From positions 41,136-105,135 of IMG/VR virus record IMGVR_UViG_3300044970_000539: 64,000 nucleotides of DNA, one strand, 5' to 3'. Shown piece after piece: positions 29,038 through 34,247 of this stretch. The notes beneath the pieces are model-generated. The model saw only the letters and a program-made list of their open reading frames with translations, made no database searches and was not told the DNA's origin. The stretch is from a virus. How positions within the stretch are numbered: position 1 is the stretch's first letter; each line of letters begins with the position of its first letter. A program made the position numbers and the translations under genes.

Positions 29038-29178
29038 CTACTCTCTTTCTTTCTTTAATTCTAACATAAGGGACTGACATTTTTTTCTATCGTATTTTTT
29101 CTTATTGGGTACGGCAGAGGCAGCGTTAGACCTACGTAATTCCATAAGCCTACGTAATTCCTCTTTGCTTTTCTTCAT
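29038..29178 (-). CDS. 46-residue basic helical protein, leaderless
   Basis: MKKSKEELRRLMELRRSNAA with a duplicated E-L-R-R. The promoter is strong: - strand TTGACA (29212-29207), 17 bp, TAAGAT (29189-29184), 5 nt to ATG. Its 3' end overlaps promoter (d) of the next gene, so the two are probably expressed sequentially. Confidence 0.6.
   Translation of the reverse strand: MKKSKEELRRLMELRRSNAASAVPNKKKYDRKKCQSLMLELKKERE
29058..29079 (-). promoter_or_regulatory. TGTCAG-N10 promoter (d)
   Basis: On the - strand TGTCAG (29079-29074), exactly 10 nt ending TGT (extended -10), TAGAAT (29063-29058). It drives the GP88-like gene and lies inside the 46-residue reading frame. Confidence 0.65.
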
Positions 29179-29246
29179 ACTTAATCTTAGCAGAATCGTG
29201 GAAAAATGTCAAATCTTACGTAAACACGACACGCCCGACTGCGTTC

Positions 29247-29284
29247 GAAAATTTTGTGCGGGGAAGCACACAAAATCTTTTTTT
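29247..29284. terminator. hairpin with T-runs on both sides
   Basis: Stem ATTTTGTG (29251-29258)/CACAAAAT (29269-29276), followed on the + strand by CTTTTTTT and on the - strand by TTTC. It lies 3' of the - strand gene 29287-29529, so termination on that strand is the likely role. Confidence 0.6.
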
Positions 29285-29286
29285 AA

Positions 29287-29529
29287 TTATTCGTCAGCGT
29301 CTACGTAAACGTAAAGAGAAACTGATTCATCATACTTAAATTGCACAATGTCTTTGTCACCAAAATCGGTTTTATAAGCAACCGCATAGACATCGCCTGT
29401 TTCATCGGATGCAATTCCAAGTACTTCAACAACCTCACCATCAACCATGATTAGATCTTCAATCATTAGTTGATCTGGTGTTAGGCTATCTGCAAATTTT
29501 AATTCCATATTAGATATTGTAACAGTCAT
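29287..29529 (-). CDS. 80-residue beta-rich unknown protein
   Basis: From ATG 29529. ADSLTPDQLMIEDLIMVDGEVVEVLGIASDETGDVYAVAYKTDFGDKDIVQF looks like a small beta-barrel. Last gene of the 30523 to 29287 operon, followed by a terminator hairpin. Confidence 0.65.
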   Translation of the reverse strand: MTVTISNMELKFADSLTPDQLMIEDLIMVDGEVVEVLGIASDETGDVYAVAYKTDFGDKDIVQFKYDESVSLYVYVDADE

Positions 29530-29530
29530 T

Positions 29531-29596
29531 TTAACGAGCCCCCGCAATCATTAGTAGGAATAAAAAGCAGCCTGCAACAAATAAGAATTCTATCAC
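29531..29596 (-). CDS. 21-residue membrane peptide, GTG start
   Basis: MIEFLFVAGCFLFLLMIAGAR. GTG 29596 overlaps the upstream stop (GTGA), which favours a real gene. Similar in size and hydrophobicity to 28238-28303. Confidence 0.45.
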   Translation of the reverse strand: MIEFLFVAGCFLFLLMIAGAR

Positions 29597-29913
29597 TCAA
29601 GCCCCAATCCTAACTCATAGCCTGCATCCTCTTCGCCATAGTATTCATCTTGTGGCAACCAAAAATCCAAGTGGTGTTGTTCAATGATAGCCCACGCTGG
29701 TGCATGACTCATGCCTTTATAGAATACGCCTTCTGGCATAGCAATAAATCGCATAGCGTCATTCTCATAGTATGCATCAATAGCATCAATGCAAGGTTGC
29801 ACCATGCTTAGCGGTACTGGTGGATAGTGATTACCTTGCAAGTGATAACCAATAGCCTGTTCAAGTGGTAGATCTAAGTTTGTTGCTAGGTCAATTCCTG
29901 TCATGCTTCCCAT
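29593..29913 (-). CDS. unknown phage protein with HLQGNHYPPVP motif
   Basis: 106 residues. LPLEQAIGYHLQGNHYPPVPLSMVQPCIDAIDAYYENDA is a motif I associate with small uncharacterised actinophage proteins. Coupled to its neighbours by 1-4 bp overlaps. Function unknown. Confidence 0.8.
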   Translation of the reverse strand: MGSMTGIDLATNLDLPLEQAIGYHLQGNHYPPVPLSMVQPCIDAIDAYYENDAMRFIAMPEGVFYKGMSHAPAWAIIEQHHLDFWLPQDEYYGEEDAGYELGLGLE

Positions 29914-30134
29914 TATCGTGTTGTTACCTTTCCCATGCGGTCAATAATTTTTGTGTGCATTTTGCCTGACGGCTCTGATAAATTAATTGTTGAGTACTCA
30001 TTAGCAAACCCGACATCAACAAAGCGTTGGTATGCTTCCACGGCAGTTAAAGCATCTGAGTAACGACCAACCCAATTAGGCTTAGTGCCTGAGTCATAGG
30101 TTACTGTTATTGAGTATAGGTATTCATTATTCAT
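29913..30134 (-). CDS. 73-residue unknown protein
   Basis: YSITVTYDSGTKPNWVGRYSDALTAVEAYQRFVDVGFANEYSTINLS: a beta-alpha-beta layout resembling small phage proteins with a similar central helix. Coupled translation on both sides. Confidence 0.7.
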   Translation of the reverse strand: MNNEYLYSITVTYDSGTKPNWVGRYSDALTAVEAYQRFVDVGFANEYSTINLSEPSGKMHTKIIDRMGKVTTR

Positions 30135-30310
30135 TATGCATTCTCCAATGTGTATTCGTTTAATTCATTACTAGCGTACCATTCGCAATACTCATTTTCA
30201 AGTGTCATGCCTTTAACGCACTCACAAAACTCTGAGTCAAACTCCTCATGACCATTACCAAAAAAGAGGACACCCTCATCATAGCAATCATAGCAATCCC
30301 AATTATTCAT
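30134..30310 (-). CDS. 58-residue Cys-containing protein
   Basis: NNWDCYDCYDEGVLFFGNGHEEFDSEFCECVKG has C-x2-C and C-x-C with a His between, a probable zinc site. GGAG precedes ATG 30310. Its stop overlaps the next ATG. Confidence 0.65.
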   Translation of the reverse strand: MNNWDCYDCYDEGVLFFGNGHEEFDSEFCECVKGMTLENEYCEWYASNELNEYTLENA

Positions 30311-30313
30311 TTA

Positions 30314-30523
30314 TTAGTCTCCAATCTTTACTGCAAGTATGCGGTATGTATCTTTTAAGTTAAGTGGTGCTGAGTAGTGGGGGCGTACCTGAACACGATA
30401 AGACTCGCAATCTTGATACCATACATCAGACTTTTCTGCTGAGATAATTTCTCCCGTAAGTGTGCGGGACTTATAAGTTTTTCCTACAAGTAGGTTTTCT
30501 ATTGTATAGACATTTGCTGACAT
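30314..30523 (-). CDS. 69-residue beta-rich protein
   Basis: MSANVYTIENLLVGKTYKSRTLTGEIISAEKSDVWYQDCESYRVQVRP: an SH3-like small barrel pattern similar in style to 27930-28094. First gene of a five- to six-gene operon under promoter (e). Confidence 0.7.
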   Translation of the reverse strand: MSANVYTIENLLVGKTYKSRTLTGEIISAEKSDVWYQDCESYRVQVRPHYSAPLNLKDTYRILAVKIGD

Positions 30524-30555
30524 TTGCCAACCTCTTTCTTTTTGTTGATAATTCT

Positions 30556-30577
30556 ATCCTACCATAGGGGTCTGACA
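30556..30577 (-). promoter_or_regulatory. TGTCAG-N10 promoter (e)
   Basis: On the - strand TGTCAG (30577-30572), exactly 10 nt ending TGG (extended -10), TAGGAT (30561-30556). A second hexamer TAGAAT overlaps 5 nt downstream. Confidence 0.7.
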
Positions 30578-30587
30578 TTTTCTGTTA

Positions 30588-30762
30588 GACACGCCCAAAG
30601 GTAATAGACTTTCTTTTATTTATTTTTTCTTACTATGTAAGTCTAGCCTATTAGACAAAAAATCTCAAGTTACTTATGAGTAATCTTAAATAGTGAGACG
30701 CTCAAGCCATGTGACAAATCTCACAAATCTAGCCTGTGGATAACTCTGTGGAAGACACGCCC
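30588..30762. promoter_or_regulatory. regulatory cluster: GACACGCCC repeats, CRP-type site, DnaA box
   Basis: GACACGCCC at 30588 and 30754; TGTGA-N6-TCACA at 30710-30725 (spacer CAAATC); TGTGGATAA (DnaA box, - orientation) at 30735-30743. No gene is seen in 30524-30814. The CRP-type site is about 168 bp from promoter (e), further than for the other sites. Confidence 0.55.
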
Positions 30763-30781
30763 GAACGGGTCGAAAAAATTT

Positions 30782-30805
30782 AAGCAGTTTGAAATCATGC
30801 TTAGG
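30782..30805 (-). ncRNA. 24-nt conserved hairpin element, copy 5
   Basis: On the - strand: CCT, AAGCA, loop TGATTTCAAAC, TGCTT, followed by AAATTTTTTCG. Base pair 1 is A-U instead of G-C, a second compensatory change. The T-run makes this copy terminator-like. Confidence 0.75.
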
Positions 30806-30814
30806 ATTTTGATT

Positions 30815-30967
30815 TTACTTTTTAAGTCGCTCAGTTCGCAACGCAACCTGCAATCTGCGAATTTCTTTATGTTGCTCAACGTTTTGTTTCCAAAACGCAA
30901 TCATCATTCCAACAGATCCAGCAAGTGCAATTACAATTGCGATAAGTGTTCCAGTGTCTAGAATCAT
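30815..30967 (-). CDS. 50-residue membrane protein with coiled-coil tail
   Basis: One transmembrane helix (TLIAIVIALAGSVGMMIAFW) followed by a charged helix (EQHKEIRRLQVALRTERLKK). GAGGTGA before the ATG, which overlaps the upstream stop (ATGA). The layout resembles small spanin- or holin-like proteins, but the role is unknown. Confidence 0.65.
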   Translation of the reverse strand: MILDTGTLIAIVIALAGSVGMMIAFWKQNVEQHKEIRRLQVALRTERLKK

Positions 30968-31149
30968 GCTTTCACCTCAACACCATCAACGCAAGCATCA
31001 TAGAATTTATTTTCATCAAATCTAGGATTATCAGAAGCAAACCATTCGCTAAATTCAAAAACTAATTGGTCAAAATCATTTGAGTCAATGTCATCAACGA
31101 ATTTGTTTAGAATTTTTGCAGTTTCTACATAGTCTTTACGAGTCATCAT
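30964..31149 (-). CDS. 61-residue unknown protein
   Basis: MTRKDYVETAKILNKFVDDIDSNDFDQLVFEFSEWF, a motif I recognise only as recurrent in small actinophage proteins. Starts at one of two adjacent ATGs. Part of the 31572 to 30815 operon. Confidence 0.75.
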   Translation of the reverse strand: MMTRKDYVETAKILNKFVDDIDSNDFDQLVFEFSEWFASDNPRFDENKFYDACVDGVEVKA

Positions 31150-31355
31150 TATTCGGCCACCTTTAGAATTGCATAAGAGCCACCTTCATTGATGTGGTCC
31201 AAGATTGGTTGAAGTTTAGAACCGACTAGGTCCTTGAGCATTGACTCAAGCATTGCAATTTGCATTTCTTTTTCTAGTGCAAGAAGTTGCATTCCTACTG
31301 GATGAGTCTCGTCTACCTCTGTGACGAACTTTAGATTGTGTTCAATTTTTACCAT
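31149..31355 (-). CDS. 68-residue helical protein
   Basis: From ATG 31355 with AGGAAAA upstream; the upstream extension of the frame overlaps the previous gene and lacks support. VGMQLLALEKEMQIAMLESMLKDLV is one long helix. Function unknown. Confidence 0.7.
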   Translation of the reverse strand: MVKIEHNLKFVTEVDETHPVGMQLLALEKEMQIAMLESMLKDLVGSKLQPILDHINEGGSYAILKVAE

Positions 31356-31374
31356 GTTTAGTTTTCCTATTCTT

Positions 31375-31572
31375 TTAGTTTGAGTTAGTAAGTGTACGAG
31401 TGCCACGAAGTACGCCACGAACGCCAAGGGCATCACATGACATTTTTACGGATACGCCAACAGGTAATTGTGTTGGGTAAGTTGATACGAATTGAGCAAC
31501 CGCACCACGAGAGGCAAGGTTGATTTTTTTAGTTGAACCTGAAAAGGTTTCTAGTGTAACAGTGTAAGTCAT
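31375..31572 (-). CDS. 65-residue unknown protein
   Basis: YTVTLETFSGSTKKINLASRGAVAQFVSTYP suggests a beta-alpha fold; C-terminal LGVRGVLRGTRTLTNSN is basic. First gene after promoter (f), with GGAAG upstream. Confidence 0.7.
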   Translation of the reverse strand: MTYTVTLETFSGSTKKINLASRGAVAQFVSTYPTQLPVGVSVKMSCDALGVRGVLRGTRTLTNSN

Positions 31573-31604
31573 TGAGTGACTTCCTTTCTTTAAGTGATAA
31601 GACT

Positions 31605-31626
31605 ATCCTATCATGGGGCACTGACA
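31605..31626 (-). promoter_or_regulatory. TGTCAG-N10 promoter (f)
   Basis: On the - strand TGTCAG (31626-31621), exactly 10 nt ending TGA (extended -10), TAGGAT (31610-31605). Confidence 0.7.
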
Positions 31627-31654
31627 AATTGGGGCACTTATTCGCTAGGCTCAC

Positions 31655-31670
31655 TGTGATACTGGTCACA
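31655..31670. promoter_or_regulatory. CRP/GlxR-type palindrome TGTGA-N6-TCACA
   Basis: Perfect half-sites with spacer TACTGG, centred about 64 bp upstream of the predicted start of promoter (f). Flanked by a direct GCTAGGCTCA repeat. Confidence 0.7.
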
Positions 31671-31817
31671 TTTATTTGCTAGGCTCATTGCCTTGTCTGT
31701 CCTTATTTAATTGTTATACTAGAAGTATAGCAAGGAAATGTCAAAAAGTCAAGTCCTGCATGGGCGTGTCGTGTGTGATTTACACCACACCTACCCTGTG
31801 GATAAGCCTGTGGATAA
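31671..31817. promoter_or_regulatory. intergenic control region with - strand promoter and two DnaA boxes
   Basis: On the - strand TTGACT, 17 bp, TATACT (the -10 lies around 31731-31736). GGGCGTGTC (inverse of the GACACGCCC repeat) at 31762-31770, and two TGTGGATAA boxes at 31797-31805 and 31809-31817. No gene is visible between 31573 and 31864. Confidence 0.55.
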
Positions 31818-31825
31818 CTTTTGTC

Positions 31826-31856
31826 GAAAATTTTTCAGGGGATCAATCCTGAAAAA
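31826..31856 (-). terminator. rho-independent terminator
   Basis: Stem TTTTTCAGG (31831-31839)/CCTGAAAAA (31848-31856); on the - strand it is followed by TTTTCG. It closes the micro-gene operon ending at 31865. Confidence 0.8.
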
Positions 31857-31864
31857 CTTTTCTA

Positions 31865-31924
31865 TTAACTATGAATTGCAATAACAAAAGCAAAACAAGT
31901 AATTGCGATTAGAATAACTAACAT
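31865..31924 (-). CDS. 19-residue membrane peptide
   Basis: MLVILIAITCFAFVIAIHS, with GAGGAAAA upstream inside the previous gene, whose stop overlaps this start (TAATG). Very short but with good translation signals. Confidence 0.45.
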   Translation of the reverse strand: MLVILIAITCFAFVIAIHS

Positions 31925-32013
31925 TAGTTTTCCTCAATTTCATTTAGTAGTTCCCATAGCACGGGTTCTAGTGCAAGGGCTGCTTCATCTAACTTTTCTT
32001 GTAAGGTTTTCAT
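31924..32013 (-). CDS. 29-residue acidic helix
   Basis: MKTLQEKLDEAALALEPVLW and an acidic tail. GAAGGTAAG upstream. Coupled to the next peptide by TAATG. Confidence 0.5.
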   Translation of the reverse strand: MKTLQEKLDEAALALEPVLWELLNEIEEN

Positions 32014-32130
32014 TTACTTACCTTCATTCTTTCTAATTATTGCAATGCATTCTCTAATTGCAGTAACGCCATTCTGGTCGCCACGATACTCAATGATTAG
32101 GTTTTCTAATTCACGAATTGTTTTTTCCAT
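32014..32130 (-). CDS. 38-residue helical peptide
   Basis: MEKTIRELENLIIEYRGDQN then a basic C-terminus. GGAGATTG about 10 nt upstream. Function unknown. Confidence 0.5.
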   Translation of the reverse strand: MEKTIRELENLIIEYRGDQNGVTAIRECIAIIRKNEGK

Positions 32131-32268
32131 TTATGCAATCTCCAATTCGTTATAGTCAATAACCTGAAAGTCATGTCTTTCTAGTGGCATAGCCTTTAGC
32201 CATGATAGTGCAGACTCAAAGTCCTCAGCCTCAATAGTAACCATTAGGTCAAAGTTAAATAGTGTCAT
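32131..32268 (-). CDS. 45-residue beta-alpha protein
   Basis: MTLFNFDLMVTIEAEDFESALSWLKAM, a pattern seen in small phage proteins with one strand and one helix repeated. Strong AAGGAGG ribosome site. Confidence 0.6.
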   Translation of the reverse strand: MTLFNFDLMVTIEAEDFESALSWLKAMPLERHDFQVIDYNELEIA

Positions 32269-32432
32269 TACTTTACCTCCTTGTATAAAAAGTCCCAAGC
32301 CTTACGGCATAACACAATTGATTTGCAATTGTCACAACAGATAACCCCATGAGGGTTAAGGTCTAGGTCATAGACATCTACGCTGGCAGATGTCGCCCCA
32401 CATACTGAGGGGAGATTAACAAAGGTACTCAT
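32268..32432 (-). CDS. 54-residue Cys-rich protein
   Basis: Contains SVCGATSAS and ICCDNCKSIVLCRKAW: a CxxC plus neighbours, probably zinc binding. Its start overlaps the upstream stop (ATGA). Confidence 0.6.
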   Translation of the reverse strand: MSTFVNLPSVCGATSASVDVYDLDLNPHGVICCDNCKSIVLCRKAWDFLYKEVK

Positions 32433-32629
32433 CTTGTAAGTCCTTCCTTTCCATAAGTGTTAATAAAATCAGGGAGAGCCATTACGCCCTTGTAGTCTTT
32501 ACATCTAGGGCAAAATCTATTCCACCCGTCAAATAGTGTTATGCAAAAAGCGCAAATGTTATCCATAGCGCATAAGCCTTGCTCATCTATAAATTGCATA
32601 GTGTCTAAGAATTGATTAGTCTGGTTCAT
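32429..32629 (-). CDS. 66-residue zinc-finger protein
   Basis: LCAMDNICAFCITLFDGWNRFCPRCKDYKG contains two CxxC knuckles about 15 residues apart. Coupled to its neighbours by ATGA overlaps. Confidence 0.7.
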   Translation of the reverse strand: MNQTNQFLDTMQFIDEQGLCAMDNICAFCITLFDGWNRFCPRCKDYKGVMALPDFINTYGKEGLTR

Positions 32630-32799
32630 TTAGTCACATACCAATCTGTCCACATAGGGAATTGCTCAGGGTCACTATCATAGTAGTAACGCTCAATGTT
32701 TTGTTCACAATCTACGCAGAAAGTGAATTGGTTATCCCCTACCTCGGAGATAGCGGAATACTGAGGATTATGCTCAGTGCATTTTGTTAGTGTAGTCAT
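32626..32799 (-). CDS. 57-residue zinc protein
   Basis: TKCTEHNPQYS and FTFCVDCEQNIERYYY: Cys/His plus CxxC, with a Trp-rich C-terminus. AGGTAGG upstream. First gene of the micro-operon under promoter (g). Confidence 0.65.
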   Translation of the reverse strand: MTTLTKCTEHNPQYSAISEVGDNQFTFCVDCEQNIERYYYDSDPEQFPMWTDWYVTK

Positions 32800-32854
32800 T
32801 TTGACCTACCTTTCGTTAAGGGATTTCTTTACCCTTGTTTTTCTTTATACTGTA

Positions 32855-32876
32855 AGTGTAGCATGGGGGTCTGACA
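32855..32876 (-). promoter_or_regulatory. TGTCAG-N10 promoter (g)
   Basis: On the - strand TGTCAG (32876-32871), exactly 10 nt ending TGC (extended -10), TACACT (32860-32855). TTGCAA is 18 bp upstream of the -10. Confidence 0.75.
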
Positions 32877-32910
32877 AATTGCAAACCCAAAATGGTATCA
32901 AAACGGACAT

Positions 32911-33057
32911 TGTGAGGCGTATCACATGAGACATAGGTCACATTTGAATGGTCAAAGATAAAAATGACCATTTTCTACGGCGTGTCGCCTTGACAAAATC
33001 GGGTCGAAAAAAAGTTATCCACAACCCCTGTGTATAAACTATGTGACGGGTATCACA
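32911..33057. promoter_or_regulatory. divergent control region: two CRP-type palindromes and a DnaA box
   Basis: TGTGA-N6-TCACA at 32911-32926 (spacer GGCGTA) and 33042-33057 (spacer CGGGTA); TTATCCACA at 33015-33023. The first is centred about 70 bp upstream of the predicted start of promoter (g), the second about 74 bp upstream of promoter (h). No gene is visible between 32800 and 33153. Confidence 0.7.
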
Positions 33058-33095
33058 AAAATACTTTCCCGACACGCCCGAAAAACAGGCTAATT

Positions 33096-33117
33096 TGTCA
33101 GTGGTAGGTGCTAGAAT
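33096..33117 (+). promoter_or_regulatory. TGTCAG-N10 promoter (h), + strand
   Basis: TGTCAG 33096-33101, exactly 10 nt ending TGC (extended -10), TAGAAT 33112-33117. It drives three small + strand genes, showing the motif is functional in either orientation. GACACGCCC at 33071-33079 lies just upstream. Confidence 0.75.
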
Positions 33118-33153
33118 ACTATGTATAAAGATTAACAAAGAAAGGTGTTCCCA

Positions 33154-33300
33154 ATGAATACACTAGAAAGACTAAGAGCAGAACAACAGGCTCGTTACGC
33201 TATTGAGCGTGAAAAGAATAAGGCTAAGATTGAGGCTATGTTTGCCAATAACTCTCGCCCCCTAAACAATGCCCACCTATTAGAAAAGGAGGAAAACTAA
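33154..33300 (+). CDS. 48-residue basic helical protein
   Basis: MNTLERLRAEQQARYAIERE, then KNKAKIEAMFANNSRPLNN; a helical, charged peptide. AAAGGTG upstream. First gene of a three-gene + strand operon linked by TAATG overlaps. Confidence 0.65.
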   Translation: MNTLERLRAEQQARYAIEREKNKAKIEAMFANNSRPLNNAHLLEKEEN

Positions 33301-33461
33301 TGAAAACCAATTTTGAGATTACACAAGAGATTAACACTCTTGCTAAGAAACACTATGGTGAGCAAGACCTTGCCTATGTATGGGGTTGCGCTCAAGCGTT
33401 GCTTTCAGTAAGTCAATTAGATTTGATTTTAGGAATACTAAAAGAAAAGGAAACTAATTAA
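33300..33461 (+). CDS. 53-residue helical protein
   Basis: MKTNFEITQEINTLAKKHYG then LAYVWGCAQALLSVSQLDLILGIL. AAGGAGG in the 3' end of the previous gene; start and stop overlap neighbours. Function unknown. Confidence 0.65.
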   Translation: MKTNFEITQEINTLAKKHYGEQDLAYVWGCAQALLSVSQLDLILGILKEKETN

Positions 33462-33559
33462 TGAACGCTATGTATGCACACACTTGCGAATTCTGCGGTG
33501 ATACGGGTATCATCATTTTCTCTGAAAAAGAGACACGCATAGACCCTTGCAAATGTTAG
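33461..33559 (+). CDS. 32-residue zinc micro-protein
   Basis: HTCEFCGDTGIIIFSEKE, then DPCKC: C-x2-C...C-x-C. Start overlaps the upstream stop (TAATG). Confidence 0.6.
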   Translation: MNAMYAHTCEFCGDTGIIIFSEKETRIDPCKC

Positions 33560-33572
33560 GATAAATCGGTGG

Positions 33573-33635
33573 CACTAGTGTTAGAATTATTGACGGCACT
33601 AGTGCTAAGATCTTTGCACCCACCACACTAGTGTG
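33573..33635. repeat. three CACTAGTG palindromes overlapping -10-like hexamers
   Basis: CACTAGTG at 33573, 33597 and 33626 (the last within a 12-bp perfect palindrome). The first two are followed at once by TAGAAT (33582-33587) and TAAGAT (33606-33611) with TGn before them, like extended -10 promoters covered by an operator. TTGACG lies at 33590-33595. Confidence 0.55.
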
Positions 33636-33704
33636 CTCACTAATTAAATTATTTATTCTACACAAATGTATGTATCATACACTTATAAAAAATATTCAGA
33701 TTTT

Positions 33705-33720
33705 GGGGGAAACCCCTTTT
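33705..33720 (+). terminator. short GNRA hairpin with T-run (weak)
   Basis: GGGG-GAAA-CCCC followed by TTTT. The 4-bp stem is short; it may end the upstream + strand operon. Confidence 0.35.
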
Positions 33721-33753
33721 ATAAAATTTTTCAGATTATGCTATAATTAAAAT

Positions 33754-34083
33754 ATGATTCTTACAGAAAAAGCAAAACAAAAAGTTTCGGAACTCATAGG
33801 AGACTCTCGCATATCTATCCCAGATAGAGAGATCTTCCTAAGAATCTCTGTTCAGCCTGGTGGATGTTCTGGACTTAGATATCAAACCTTCTTTGACTAT
33901 GAAAAGTTAGACGGAGATACGGATTATAACTTTGAAGACTTTACATTAAAGTTAGATAGAATGTCTGTTCCTTATTTACAAGGGGCTACGCTTGATTTCG
34001 TTGACACAATTGAAAAACAAGGTTTTGTACTTGACAATCCCAATGCTCAAGGATCTTGTGCATGCGGAGACAGTTTTAACTAA
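33754..34083 (+). CDS. A-type iron-sulfur carrier (IscA/ErpA/HesB family)
   Basis: 109 residues. MILTEKAKQKVSELI, then LRISVQPGGCSGLRYQTFFD (Cys38), and the C-terminal GSCACGDSF (Cys102, Cys104) reproduce the three conserved Cys of A-type carriers. These bind Fe-S clusters and pass them to apoproteins; here candidates include WhiB and the Cys-rich GP88-like protein. Leaderless: TATAAT 33742-33747 is 6 nt before the ATG. Confidence 0.93.
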   Translation: MILTEKAKQKVSELIGDSRISIPDREIFLRISVQPGGCSGLRYQTFFDYEKLDGDTDYNFEDFTLKLDRMSVPYLQGATLDFVDTIEKQGFVLDNPNAQGSCACGDSFN

Positions 34084-34099
34084 TTTCGAGGGGAATCAA

Positions 34100-34240
34100 A
34101 TGGCCATACTAGATAACGTAGACAACAATACATATCCTTTATTTGAGACAGAATCCACATCTCTGGCTGTAAAAATATTTTCAGAAACCTGTTGCAATGG
34201 ATGTTCTTGCAAATCAGAGTCTGATCATATAAAAGAATAA
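34100..34240 (+). CDS. 46-residue Cys-rich protein
   Basis: From ATG 34100 with GAGGGG upstream. The C-terminal third reads FSETCCNGCSCKSES, four Cys in six residues, suggesting metal or Fe-S binding. Directly follows the A-type carrier and may be its partner or client. Confidence 0.7.
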   Translation: MAILDNVDNNTYPLFETESTSLAVKIFSETCCNGCSCKSESDHIKE

Positions 34241-34247
34241 CGTTTTG

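Noticed and set aside
29130-29165. Duplicated CTACGTAATTCC as a regulatory repeat
   Set aside because: It is explained by a repeated E-L-R-R in the 46-residue leaderless gene at 29038-29178.
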